Shown: positions 9,601 through 18,106 of the stretch, one piece after another
Layout of the letters: every line of letters begins with the position of its first letter
Numbering within the stretch: position 1 is the first letter of the stretch
Position numbers and translations under genes: made by a program
Assembly: GCF_036985595.1 (NCBI RefSeq)
Contig: NZ_BTPU01000001.1
Location: forward strand, 83,421 to 147,420
From: Vallitalea maricola
GTDB taxonomy: Bacteria > Bacillota > Clostridia > Lachnospirales > Vallitaleaceae
Length of the DNA stretch: 64,000 nt
Direction of reading: 5' to 3'
The notes under the pieces: model-generated
Database searches by the model: none
Told to the model about the DNA's origin: nothing
Seen by the model: only the letters and a program-made list of their open reading frames with translations

Positions 9601-11176
9601 AGTAAGAGAATTTGCTGGTAACGGTACAACTACAAATTATATTACTAATGTTTATGCAATCATGACTGATAATAAAACAATTGATGTATATTATCCAGAA
9701 GCTATGAAGTATTCTACTACAATAATTAATAATGTTCAAAATGGTTCAAATGTAGATAATACAGGAAATTATACATTTACAGTTTCTGCTGGTACAGCTC
9801 CAACTGTAACATACGTAGCTTATGATAATGCTAAGAACAAGGCTACACTTTACTTAAATAATGAGTTTGATTCAAACTTAAATACTTTTGATTTAGTTGT
9901 TAATACAAATATTGCTAATATTACAGGTAATAAAACTGTTGCTAAATCTTCATCAGATAATGCTAACTTAGCAATAGAAGTAGCTAAAAACACTTCAACA
10001 ACTAATAAAGGACCAGCTATTGCATCTGCTTCAGTTGCTGGAGATAGAATGTCAATAACAGTTGGTATGGATCAAGTTACTGCAGTAGGTACAACAGTAG
10101 CTGTTGATGATGACAGTAATACAATATTAGAAAGTGGTAAATTAGCTACTAAGAAAACAGCTACTTCAACTGCAACAGTTAATAGTGCTGATTTTGAGAA
10201 AGTCTTTAAATTAACTACTACTTTTGAAGGTGAAACAACAGCAACAACAATTACAAATGCAAACTTTAGTAATTATATAAGTTCTGTTGACCTAAGTGCA
10301 AATGGTAAAACATTTACTATTACACTTAAAAAAGCTATTAAAGCTGGTGCTGAAGGCACAATTACTACTAAGACTTCAAAGGACAATTCAGTTAGCTTAT
10401 GGGGATATGCAGGTGAGAAGAGATTACAAAATGATAATGAATCAAAATTAACATTTGCTGCTCCAAATTCAAATACATTTGATTATACACCACCAACTGT
10501 ATTAAACGTTGATTCAGCTGCAGGTGTATATAAAGAAGGATCAAATATTGATATAGTTCTTACATTTAATGAAGCAGTTACTATTTCAGATGCTAATAAA
10601 GATAGTAAGATTGTTATAACTGTTGGTACTACTGATAGAGATGCAGTATTAGTAGCTAATACTGCTACAACAGCAACATTTAGATATACAGTTGTGGCTA
10701 ATGAAACTGATACAGATGGTATTGATGTAAAAGATGATAGTTTAACATTAGGTTCTGGAGATTCAATTAAAGATGGTAATGGTAATGACCTTACTTTAAC
10801 ATCATTGAATGCTACACCATTAACAAGTGTAAAAGTAGATACTACAGCTCCAACTTGTTCAATACAAGATGGTACTGCTAATGCACCTATCTTAAGATTT
10901 AGTGAGCCTTTATACAAAGACGGAGTTGCATTAACAGATAATCAAGTTATTACTTCATTATTTACATTTAATAATGTATCTGCTGGTGCTGATACACCAA
11001 CTATGACTGCTACTTATACTACAGCAAATAATGATATAACATTTGCATTAGCAAATATGCAGGATACAGACACTATTGTACTTGCTAGTGGAGTTGTATT
11101 AACAGATGAAGCTGGTAACGCAGTAACTGTTAATACATTGACATTAACTAATGGTACTCCAAGTACATGGCAGTAA
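6695..11176 (+). CDS. Giant SLH/Ig-repeat surface protein, probable main S-layer protein
   Basis: 1493 residues from ATG 6695, which has GGAGGAG at 6680-6686; an earlier ATG at 6629 coincides with the transcript start and has no ribosome site. Signal peptide about 1-27 (ends VSFAA). Residues 30-210 form SLH-type repeats that bind cell-wall polysaccharide ('TRFQAALMVLRLQNL', 'TFADAEDVQWVAGRSVLAYL', 'FDPNGAITAQAYYKVMLEAIGY'). The remainder is a string of about ten Ig-like SbsA/Big_5-type domains, many ending 'FVG'. The last complete unit ('TPPTVLNVDSAAGVY...VKVDTTAPT', nt 10480-10850) is the ancestor-like form of the unit amplified in the next gene. Highly uniform A-ending codons, a strong promoter, the 5' stem-loop and a strong terminator suggest very high expression. 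Paralogue of 11464. Confidence 0.9.
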   Translation: MKNLKKVFALVLSLAMIVSTFTVSFAAEDTKTDAEICEALGMLKGEGDGVTDEYLAKSTTRFQAALMVLRLQNLEEEALAFEGTETFADAEDVQWVAGRSVLAYLKANPELGWLGDGENFDPNGAITAQAYYKVMLEAIGYKQGTDFEWADVLEFAAEKGLKAAADVENFTNNEIAVVTVETLKAETKEGKKLVDVLVEAGAIDEAKAVEVGLVEAAPSEVAIKGAVALNSKVVEVTLKEAAEEVNASQFVIADKDGAAVEIASAELAPWDANNKKVLVTLATDTKSGELYSVTSGEVSVNFGGRGEDASNPTLAKSTGADYNEFTLEFSEAVRIDTLKIAAAEKYGSKAALEVLGYEYIDSKTIKVMTADQAGSKLYGLTVSGAVDLAGNEMKEDSDNTFVGKAKPTVAQKVKKAKAIDYNQVYVEFETNIDPASIADATFAINEMYGSKAEVAVLEVAQATEAQTVEYGTADVAADKAAAVKKGVVLTVDGTMKTSSLYKVVANGMKTLYGKDMSSTSSDKETTFVGMSKPSGTFAYDGDITVASASSIKVKFARKLEKDLAEDIANYTINEAYGNKAELAVLAAELQADQKTVKLTVGEMKNVLYKVTTSNLMDIYGNAQKTGSDAEKTFVGQGKEAKISSITSITRIDDTNIKVTFNHKVGENATDVALYTIDGGVGYPEAVATYSDDANSVKLTIAKTTETVSYKLTVKGLNNADGVAMDADGVTGTFTGKGIAKGLPVLQAVVATDKQTAKFYFDRDVTDSTIKGTLWAVTGTDDVANFFMTRENKQGTSLASLNGLKAYQDSTDKNVLVVVDDNESWNTGNDFTTYVLDLEGSSFDGKKVKFDTNITQLEVAANGSTYAYPTVEAVQGIDSKTIKVYFSKPVTFGASGITTIAKTSDSSATVTEGTPVVVNGTSNKEWLVPISSGTMESVSYTITFASVNVADKYVPSIKLSNKTSEPDTSIVREFAGNGTTTNYITNVYAIMTDNKTIDVYYPEAMKYSTTIINNVQNGSNVDNTGNYTFTVSAGTAPTVTYVAYDNAKNKATLYLNNEFDSNLNTFDLVVNTNIANITGNKTVAKSSSDNANLAIEVAKNTSTTNKGPAIASASVAGDRMSITVGMDQVTAVGTTVAVDDDSNTILESGKLATKKTATSTATVNSADFEKVFKLTTTFEGETTATTITNANFSNYISSVDLSANGKTFTITLKKAIKAGAEGTITTKTSKDNSVSLWGYAGEKRLQNDNESKLTFAAPNSNTFDYTPPTVLNVDSAAGVYKEGSNIDIVLTFNEAVTISDANKDSKIVITVGTTDRDAVLVANTATTATFRYTVVANETDTDGIDVKDDSLTLGSGDSIKDGNGNDLTLTSLNATPLTSVKVDTTAPTCSIQDGTANAPILRFSEPLYKDGVALTDNQVITSLFTFNNVSAGADTPTMTATYTTANNDITFALANMQDTDTIVLASGVVLTDEAGNAVTVNTLTLTNGTPSTWQ

Positions 11177-11216
11177 TATTGTTTTGTAAGATTAATTAAA
11201 TATTAAATCACTTAAA

Positions 11217-11264
11217 GGGATGTCTCACCATATAGATTAAAATCTAGGTGAGATTCCCTTTTTT
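11217..11264 (+). terminator. Rho-independent terminator
   Basis: GGGATGTCTCACC (11217-11229) pairs with GGTGAGATTCCC (11247-11258) and six T follow. Confidence 0.9.
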
Positions 11265-11354
11265 ATTGCTTAAAAAATACAAGTAAGTCTAAAAAACAAT
11301 TTTAGCACTCTAATAGTTGTACCAATAAAATGACTTTAGCAATATGTCAAATAA

Positions 11355-11371
11355 ATTACAGTAATATTACA
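11355..11371 (-). promoter_or_regulatory. WalR box upstream of the second giant SLH gene
   Basis: ATTACA-GTAAT-ATTACA, read on the minus strand as TGTAAT-N5-TGTAAT, is a perfect WalR box. It ends 15 nt before the -35 hexamer at 11387, the same distance as at 6561-6577. The 15 bases between box and -35 differ between the two genes. Confidence 0.65.
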
Positions 11372-11386
11372 TATTTCTACCAAATA

Positions 11387-11414
11387 TTGACTACAAATAT
11401 CATAATGGTATAAT
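11387..11414 (+). promoter_or_regulatory. SigA-type promoter of the second giant SLH gene
   Basis: TTGACT (11387-11392), a 16-nt spacer and TATAAT (11409-11414). Confidence 0.8.
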
Positions 11415-11463
11415 TTAACATAAAGGGCAAGTATAAAAAAATTATCAACAAGGAGGAAATATA

Positions 11464-14400
11464 GTGAAATCATTAAAGAAATATCTTGCATTTATGTTAG
11501 CAATAACATTAACACTAACAACATATTCATTTTCTTTTGCTTCAGAAGATATGGATGATGTTGAAGTAGTAAAGTCACTAGGAATGTTAAAAGGTGATGG
11601 GAAAGGTGTATCAGATGAATATCTTGCTAAGAAGACAACAAGATTGCAAGCTGCTATCATGTTCCTAAGATTAAATGGGCTAGAAGAAGAAGCAATGAGT
11701 TATACGGGAACGACAACATTTATTGATGCGAATGAAGTTTCATGGATTGCTGGAAGATCTATTTTAGCTTATTTAAAAGATCATCCAGATTTAGGATGGC
11801 AAGGAGATAATAAAGGTGAATTTAATCCTAATGATGTAATAAGTTCTCAAGCTTATACTAAGGTAATGTTAGAAGCATTAGGATATAAGCAAGGAGTAGA
11901 TTTTACATGGTCTCAAGTATTTACATTTGCGAATAGCAAAGGACTTATAAAATCAGCTAATATAGAAACATTTACTAATAGAGATATTGCAACAGTAACA
12001 GTAGAAACTTTAAAAGCTAATAACAGTAAAGGTATAAAATTAGTTGATGAGTTAGTTGCTGCTAAAGTGATTGATCAAAGTATTGCAGAACACTGTGGTT
12101 TATGGAAGTCAGTTTCTATATCGGGTCTTGAGTCAGCAGTTGCCCTTAACTCAAGAATGATAGAAGTAAGATTAAAAGAAGCTGTTGAAGCTGTTGATGC
12201 TAGTATCTTCAAAGTAAAGACGGATAATATAATAATAGAAGTAGTATCAGTAGAACTAGCTCCATGGGATAAAGACAAAAAAACAGCGTTGGTATTGTTA
12301 GATAATGAGTTGAAATCAGGAACACTTTATTCAATAACTAGTGGTGATACAACAATTAATTTTGGTGGTAAATCCTCAGATATAACTAAACCAACACTTT
12401 CTAAATCATCTGGAATTGATTATAATGAATTTACATTAGAATTCTCAGAACCAGTTAGAATTGATAATATGAAACTAACAGTAGCTGAGAAATATAGAGA
12501 TAGGAAAGATTTAGAAGTATATGGTTATGAATATATCAATAATAAAACTATTAAAATTATGACTTCTGATCAAAGAGGTTCTTGTTTATATGGTATAACA
12601 ATTTCAGGAGTGACAGATTTAGCTGGTAATATTATGAAAGAAGATACTGATAATACTTTTGTAGGGACTGCTAAATCAACTGCTCCTCAAGCTGTTAATA
12701 AAGCTAAAGCAATTGATTATAATCAAGTATATGTTGAATTTAAAACAAATATGGATGTTAATTATATAGATACAGCAATTTTTGAAATTCAAGAAATGTA
12801 TGGTAATAAAACAAAAATAGAAGTTTTCAGTGCTGCACAAGCTACTGCTGCACAAACAATGGAGTTTAATCCTGCCAATGATACAGATACTGAAAAGGCT
12901 ACAGCAGTAAAAAAAGGTGTAGTATTAACAGTTGATGGAAAGATGGATACATCAAGACTATATAAATTAACCGTTGGGGGTATGAAAACTTTATATGGTA
13001 AAGATATGTCAACAACAACTTCTGATAAAGAAGCAACATTTGTTGGAATATCAAAACCTACAGGTTCATTTGCTTATGCATCTCAAGCTATTATGCCAGC
13101 AAGTGCAACATCTATCAAAGTTAAATTTGAAAGAAAAGTTGAGAAAGCAGTTGCAGAGGATATTAATAACTATATTATAGAGGAAGCATATGGAACTAAA
13201 CATTCATTACCTGTTCTAGCTGCAGAGCTATTAGATGATTGTAAGACAGTAAAATTAACAGTTGGAGAAATGAAGAATGTTCTATATAAGCTGATGACTA
13301 AGAATATTATAGATATATATGGTAATTCCCAAAAAACAGGCTCAGATGCTGAAAAGACTTTTGTTGGTCAAATAAAAGAAGCTAAGATATCAAGTGTTTC
13401 AATTTCTAGAGTAGACGACACGCATATTAAATTAACATTTAATTCAAAAGTCGGTGAAAATGCTACAGATGTTGCATTATATAAAATAGATGGTGGGGTA
13501 GGATATCCAGAAGCTGTTTCGACTTATTCAAATGAAGTAAATTCTGTTAAGCTTACCATACCTAAAACAACAGAAACAAAAAGTTACAAGTTAACAGTTC
13601 AGGGACTTTTCAATGCTGATGGCGTTGCTATGGATGCTAGTGGTGTAAGTGGCATTTTTACAGGGCAAGGTATTGCAAAAGGTCTTCCAATTATTCAAGC
13701 TGCTATTAGTATGGATAGACAGACTGTTAAAATTTATTTTGATAGAGATGTAAACAGTTCAACTATAAAAGGAGTACTTTGGGGAAAATACAGTGCGGAT
13801 GATGTTCAGCCATTTTTTATGGTAAAAGCTAATAAAGCAAATACATCTTATACTGGTTTATCAAATTTAAAAGCATATCAAGATGCTACAGATAAGAATG
13901 CGCTAATAGTTGTTGATGATAATGCAAGTTGGAATACAGGTTCAGATTTTACTACATATATGTTTGATCTTACATCTGCTTATGATGGTAAGTATGTAAA
14001 ATTTGATTCTAATGTTACTCAATTAGAAGTTCCAGCTAATGGTAAAGTATATGCATATCCTACGGTAGAAGCTGCGCAAGGAATAGATAATAGGACTATT
14101 AAAGTATACTTCTCAAAACCGATATCTAGTTTTGATGCTTCAGATATCACTATTAGAAAAACAAGTGATAATACATCTGTTCTTGTTACAAAAGCACCAA
14201 TACCTGTGGCAGGTACTAGTTATAGAGAATGGTTAGTACCAGTTGATACAAACATGAGTTCTGTTTCTTATAAAGCAACATTTAAACACTTATTGATTTA
14301 TGATAAATATATTAATGGCATTAAATTATCAACAAATGCATACGAACAAAGAGGCGTAGACGTTATTACAGAATTCGCAGGTAATGGAAATAATTCTAAT

Positions 14401-17400
14401 TATATTACAAGTGTTTATGCAATGATGACAGATGATAGAACCATTGAAGTATATTATCCTGAAGCAATGTATTACGATAAAAACACAATGGATAATGGAA
14501 TTGCAGATGATTCAAATCATCAAAACGTTGATAATATAAATAGTTATCTATTAAGAAAGGTAGATGGATATTCAACTTTACCTGGGATTACACCTAATAT
14601 AAAATATATAGATTATGATGAGTCAACAAATAAAGCAACAATTTACCTTGATAATAGTTTAAATTCTTCAATTTCTACTTTCGGATTAGTGGTAAATACA
14701 CATATTGCAAATATTACTGGTAATAAAACAGTTGCTAAGTCTTCATATGACAATAATCCATTAATTATTGAAGTTGCTAAGAATACTTCAATAATAAATA
14801 AAGGACCAGCAATTGCAAATGCAGTTGTTTCTGGCGATAGAATGCATCTAACTGTTACAATGGATTCAGTTATCGCTTTTGGAGATAATACTCATGTGGT
14901 AGATACAGATGAAATTTATACCACTATAGATGAATTTGTTAATAAAACAACAGTAGATACTGTTAGTGATTCAACCCCTAATACAACAACATTATCCGTT
15001 ACATCAGATATATTGAAAGCGCTTAAAATTGTAACTAAATTTGTTGGAGAGAGTGAAAAAGCTATTGATGCAAGTGATATATCAAATATTACTATTGGAA
15101 TCGATGGAAAAACACTAGTATTTACATTTAATAAAGCTATTGCCCCAGGTGCTAATGGTCATGTTACTACTAAGACTACTAATACAACTTCTAATACAGG
15201 TATCTATAACTATAATATGGTAATGAGATCAAAAACAGATAATGAGTCAAAAATTACATTTGCGGCTCCTAATTCAAGTATTTTTGATCATACAAATCCT
15301 GAGGTAGCTAGTATATCAGCATATGAAAAAACATATGTAGCTGGAGAAAACCTTGATATTACGCTAACATTTAATGAAATTGTGAACATATCAGATAGTA
15401 ATAAAGATAGTAAGATTACTATTATTGTAGATGGAAATGAAAAAGAAGCAAGGTTACAATCAATTACCTCTAATACTGCAACATTTAGATATGTAGTTGA
15501 AGCTGGGTTAGTGGATATTAATGGTATTGACATTAAAGACAATAGTTTAGTACTAGGAAATGGAGATACAATTACTGATGCTAATAATAATCCGTTAGTT
15601 CTTAACTCATTGAATGCTACAAATTTAGCAAATGTTAAAATTGATAGTACTGTTTTAGGCATAACTAATGTGACAGCTACAAATAAAACATATATAACAG
15701 GAGATAATATTGATGTAGTACTTACATTCAATAGAAATGTTACAGTAACAGATACAAATACAGATAGTAAAATAACACTAATAATTGGCAGTGAAGAAAA
15801 AGAAGCAGTATTACAATCAACAACAGCCAATACAGCAACATTCAGATATCAGGTGGAAGCAGGTTTAACAGATAGTGATGGTATTACAGTTAAGGATGAT
15901 AGTCTAGTATTAGGAAGTGGCGATTCAATAAAAGATGCAAGTAATAACAATCTAGACCTAACATCATTAAATACTACAAACTTATTAAACGTTAAAGTAG
16001 ATAGTGCTGCATTAACTATAACAAATGTAGATGCAACAGATAAGACTTATGTAGCAGGAGAAAATATAGATGTAGTATTAACATTTAGTAAAAATGTTAC
16101 AGTAACAGATACAAATACAGATAGTAAAATAACACTAATAATTGGAAGTGAAGAAAAAGAAGCAGTATTACAATCAACAACAGCGAATACAGCAACATTT
16201 AGATATCAAGTAGAAGCTGGTTTAACAGATAGTGATGGTATTACAGTTAAGGATGATAGTCTAGTATTAGGAAGTGATGATTCAATAAAAGATGCTAATA
16301 ATAATAATTTGGATCTAACATCATTAAATACTACAAACTTATTAAACGTTAAAGTAGATAGTGCTGCATTAACTATAACAAATGTAAATGCAACAGATAA
16401 GACTTATGTAGCAGGAGAAAATATAGATGTAGTATTAACATTTAGTAAAAATATTACAGTAACAGATACAAATACAGATAGTAAAATAACACTAATAATT
16501 GGAAGTGAAGAAAAAGAAGCAGTATTACAATCAACAACAGCGAATACAGCAACATTTAGATATCAAGTAGAAGCTGGTTTAACAGATAGTGATGGTATTA
16601 CAGTTAAGGATGATAGTCTAGTGTTAGGAAGTGACGATTCAATAAAAGATGCTAATAATAACGATTTAGACCTTACATCATTAAATGTTACAAACTTCAC
16701 TAATGTTAAAGTAGATAGTGCAATACCGACTATAACAGATGTAACAGCAAATGCAGGAACTTATGCTGCAGGAGAAAATATAGATGTATTACTAACATTT
16801 AATGAAGATGTTACAATTACTGATGATAACACAGATAGTAAAATAACATTAATAATTGGAAGTGAAGAAAAAGAAGCAGTATTGCAATCAACAACAGCGA
16901 ATACAGCAACATTCAGATATCAAGTAGAAGCTGGTTTAACAGATAGTAATGGTATTGATGTTAAGGATGATAGTTTAGTATTAGGAAGTAGCGATTCAAT
17001 AAAAGATGCTAATAACAACGATTTAGACCTTACATCATTAAATGCTACAAACTTAACTAATGTGCAAGTAGATAGTGTAGTACCAACGGTAACAGATGTA
17101 ACAGCAAATGCAGGAACTTATGCTGCAGGAGAAAATATAGATGTAGTACTAACATTTAATGAAAATGTTACAATAACTGATGATGACAAAGATAGTAAAA
17201 TAACACTAATAATTGGAAGTCAGGAAAAAGATGCTACTTTACAATCAACAACAGCAAATACAGCTATTTTTAGATATGTAGTAGAAGCTAATTTAGATGA
17301 TACTGATGGTATTGATGTAAAAGATGATAGCATAACATTAGGTATAGGTGATTCAATAAAAGATAGTAATAATAATAGTTTAGATGTAACTTCACTAAAT

Positions 17401-17790
17401 GCAAAAAATTTATCAACTGTTAAAGTTAATAGTAATATTCCTACTATAGTTAGAGTAACGTCTACGGATAATATTTATGGACTTAATGAAAATATTGATA
17501 TTATACTTACGTTTAGTGAAGATGTTACTATAACAGATGATAACAAAAATAGTAAAATTATAATTATTATTGGAAGTGTTGAGAAAGAAGCTATTTTAGA
17601 TTCAACAACAGCGAATACAGCAACATTTAGATATCAAGTAGAAGCTGGTTTAACAGATAATGATGGTATTACTGTTAAAGATGATAGTTTAACATTAGGT
17701 GTTGGTGATTCGATTAAGGATTCAACTAATAATGATTTAGATGTAAATTCATTAGATACAACAAATTTACCTAATGTTAAAGTTCAATAG
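11464..17790 (+). CDS. Giant SLH/Ig-repeat surface protein with amplified C-terminal repeats
   Basis: 2108 residues. GTG start at 11464 with AAGGAGG at 11451-11457. Signal peptide about 1-27 (ends FSFAS). SLH-type repeats at about 30-210, then a long row of SbsA/Big_5-type Ig domains that match the 6695 protein domain by domain. At the C-terminus (nt 15304-17790) one 119-residue unit ('TYVAGENIDVVLTF...SKITLIIGSEEKEA...FRYQVEAGL') occurs seven times; the 6695 protein has it once. SLH proteins of this type form or coat the S-layer by binding wall polysaccharide. It has its own promoter and WalR box, and a hairpin follows. It is probably an alternative or additional S-layer subunit. Which of the two is expressed cannot be told from sequence. 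Confidence 0.88.
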   Translation: MKSLKKYLAFMLAITLTLTTYSFSFASEDMDDVEVVKSLGMLKGDGKGVSDEYLAKKTTRLQAAIMFLRLNGLEEEAMSYTGTTTFIDANEVSWIAGRSILAYLKDHPDLGWQGDNKGEFNPNDVISSQAYTKVMLEALGYKQGVDFTWSQVFTFANSKGLIKSANIETFTNRDIATVTVETLKANNSKGIKLVDELVAAKVIDQSIAEHCGLWKSVSISGLESAVALNSRMIEVRLKEAVEAVDASIFKVKTDNIIIEVVSVELAPWDKDKKTALVLLDNELKSGTLYSITSGDTTINFGGKSSDITKPTLSKSSGIDYNEFTLEFSEPVRIDNMKLTVAEKYRDRKDLEVYGYEYINNKTIKIMTSDQRGSCLYGITISGVTDLAGNIMKEDTDNTFVGTAKSTAPQAVNKAKAIDYNQVYVEFKTNMDVNYIDTAIFEIQEMYGNKTKIEVFSAAQATAAQTMEFNPANDTDTEKATAVKKGVVLTVDGKMDTSRLYKLTVGGMKTLYGKDMSTTTSDKEATFVGISKPTGSFAYASQAIMPASATSIKVKFERKVEKAVAEDINNYIIEEAYGTKHSLPVLAAELLDDCKTVKLTVGEMKNVLYKLMTKNIIDIYGNSQKTGSDAEKTFVGQIKEAKISSVSISRVDDTHIKLTFNSKVGENATDVALYKIDGGVGYPEAVSTYSNEVNSVKLTIPKTTETKSYKLTVQGLFNADGVAMDASGVSGIFTGQGIAKGLPIIQAAISMDRQTVKIYFDRDVNSSTIKGVLWGKYSADDVQPFFMVKANKANTSYTGLSNLKAYQDATDKNALIVVDDNASWNTGSDFTTYMFDLTSAYDGKYVKFDSNVTQLEVPANGKVYAYPTVEAAQGIDNRTIKVYFSKPISSFDASDITIRKTSDNTSVLVTKAPIPVAGTSYREWLVPVDTNMSSVSYKATFKHLLIYDKYINGIKLSTNAYEQRGVDVITEFAGNGNNSNYITSVYAMMTDDRTIEVYYPEAMYYDKNTMDNGIADDSNHQNVDNINSYLLRKVDGYSTLPGITPNIKYIDYDESTNKATIYLDNSLNSSISTFGLVVNTHIANITGNKTVAKSSYDNNPLIIEVAKNTSIINKGPAIANAVVSGDRMHLTVTMDSVIAFGDNTHVVDTDEIYTTIDEFVNKTTVDTVSDSTPNTTTLSVTSDILKALKIVTKFVGESEKAIDASDISNITIGIDGKTLVFTFNKAIAPGANGHVTTKTTNTTSNTGIYNYNMVMRSKTDNESKITFAAPNSSIFDHTNPEVASISAYEKTYVAGENLDITLTFNEIVNISDSNKDSKITIIVDGNEKEARLQSITSNTATFRYVVEAGLVDINGIDIKDNSLVLGNGDTITDANNNPLVLNSLNATNLANVKIDSTVLGITNVTATNKTYITGDNIDVVLTFNRNVTVTDTNTDSKITLIIGSEEKEAVLQSTTANTATFRYQVEAGLTDSDGITVKDDSLVLGSGDSIKDASNNNLDLTSLNTTNLLNVKVDSAALTITNVDATDKTYVAGENIDVVLTFSKNVTVTDTNTDSKITLIIGSEEKEAVLQSTTANTATFRYQVEAGLTDSDGITVKDDSLVLGSDDSIKDANNNNLDLTSLNTTNLLNVKVDSAALTITNVNATDKTYVAGENIDVVLTFSKNITVTDTNTDSKITLIIGSEEKEAVLQSTTANTATFRYQVEAGLTDSDGITVKDDSLVLGSDDSIKDANNNDLDLTSLNVTNFTNVKVDSAIPTITDVTANAGTYAAGENIDVLLTFNEDVTITDDNTDSKITLIIGSEEKEAVLQSTTANTATFRYQVEAGLTDSNGIDVKDDSLVLGSSDSIKDANNNDLDLTSLNATNLTNVQVDSVVPTVTDVTANAGTYAAGENIDVVLTFNENVTITDDDKDSKITLIIGSQEKDATLQSTTANTAIFRYVVEANLDDTDGIDVKDDSITLGIGDSIKDSNNNSLDVTSLNAKNLSTVKVNSNIPTIVRVTSTDNIYGLNENIDIILTFSEDVTITDDNKNSKIIIIIGSVEKEAILDSTTANTATFRYQVEAGLTDNDGITVKDDSLTLGVGDSIKDSTNNDLDVNSLDTTNLPNVKVQ
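15304..17790 (+). repeat. Seven tandem copies of a 357-bp coding repeat
   Basis: Unit starts at 15304, 15661, 16018, 16375, 16732, 17089 and 17446, an exact 357-bp (119-codon) period; the last copy is slightly short. Units 2-4 are nearly identical at the DNA level over much of their length (for example 15721-15850 against 16081-16210 and 16438-16567), and outer units are more diverged. This pattern indicates recent expansion or homogenisation by recombination. Copy number is likely to vary between strains, and short-read assemblies may collapse it. Confidence 0.92.
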
Positions 17791-17830
17791 TAAATTTAAG
17801 ATTTCAAGTAATTAGCTATAACACAAATTA

Positions 17831-17865
17831 AGAAAGTAACCTAATAATAATTTAGGTTACTTTCT
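17831..17865 (+). terminator. Hairpin terminator after the second giant SLH gene
   Basis: AGAAAGTAACCTAA (17831-17844) pairs with TTTAGGTTACTTTCT (17851-17865). The T-run after it is weak. A second 13-bp hairpin (17938-17973, AGAAAGATT arms) follows and is trailed by a T-rich stretch; it may be a back-up. Confidence 0.6.
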
Positions 17866-18106
17866 AATGTAATAATTAATATTAATTTTGTAGTATGTAA
17901 ATATAAGTTGAAATACAACAAATGACATTTTTATAATAGAAAGATTATAAGAACGAAAGTTATAAATCTTTCTAATTTTATTATTAGCTTTTTACATAAG
18001 AATTTATGTATTACAAATATAAGCTTTATTTCTTCGCAAATCTTAATAAAAGATATACAATTATTTGGTAAAATGAAGTATAATAAATTAGAGAGGTGGT
18101 TATAAA

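Noticed and set aside
12995..13180. Plus-strand Gln/Leu-rich open frame inside the second giant SLH gene
   Set aside because: Out-of-frame shadow of a well-supported gene.
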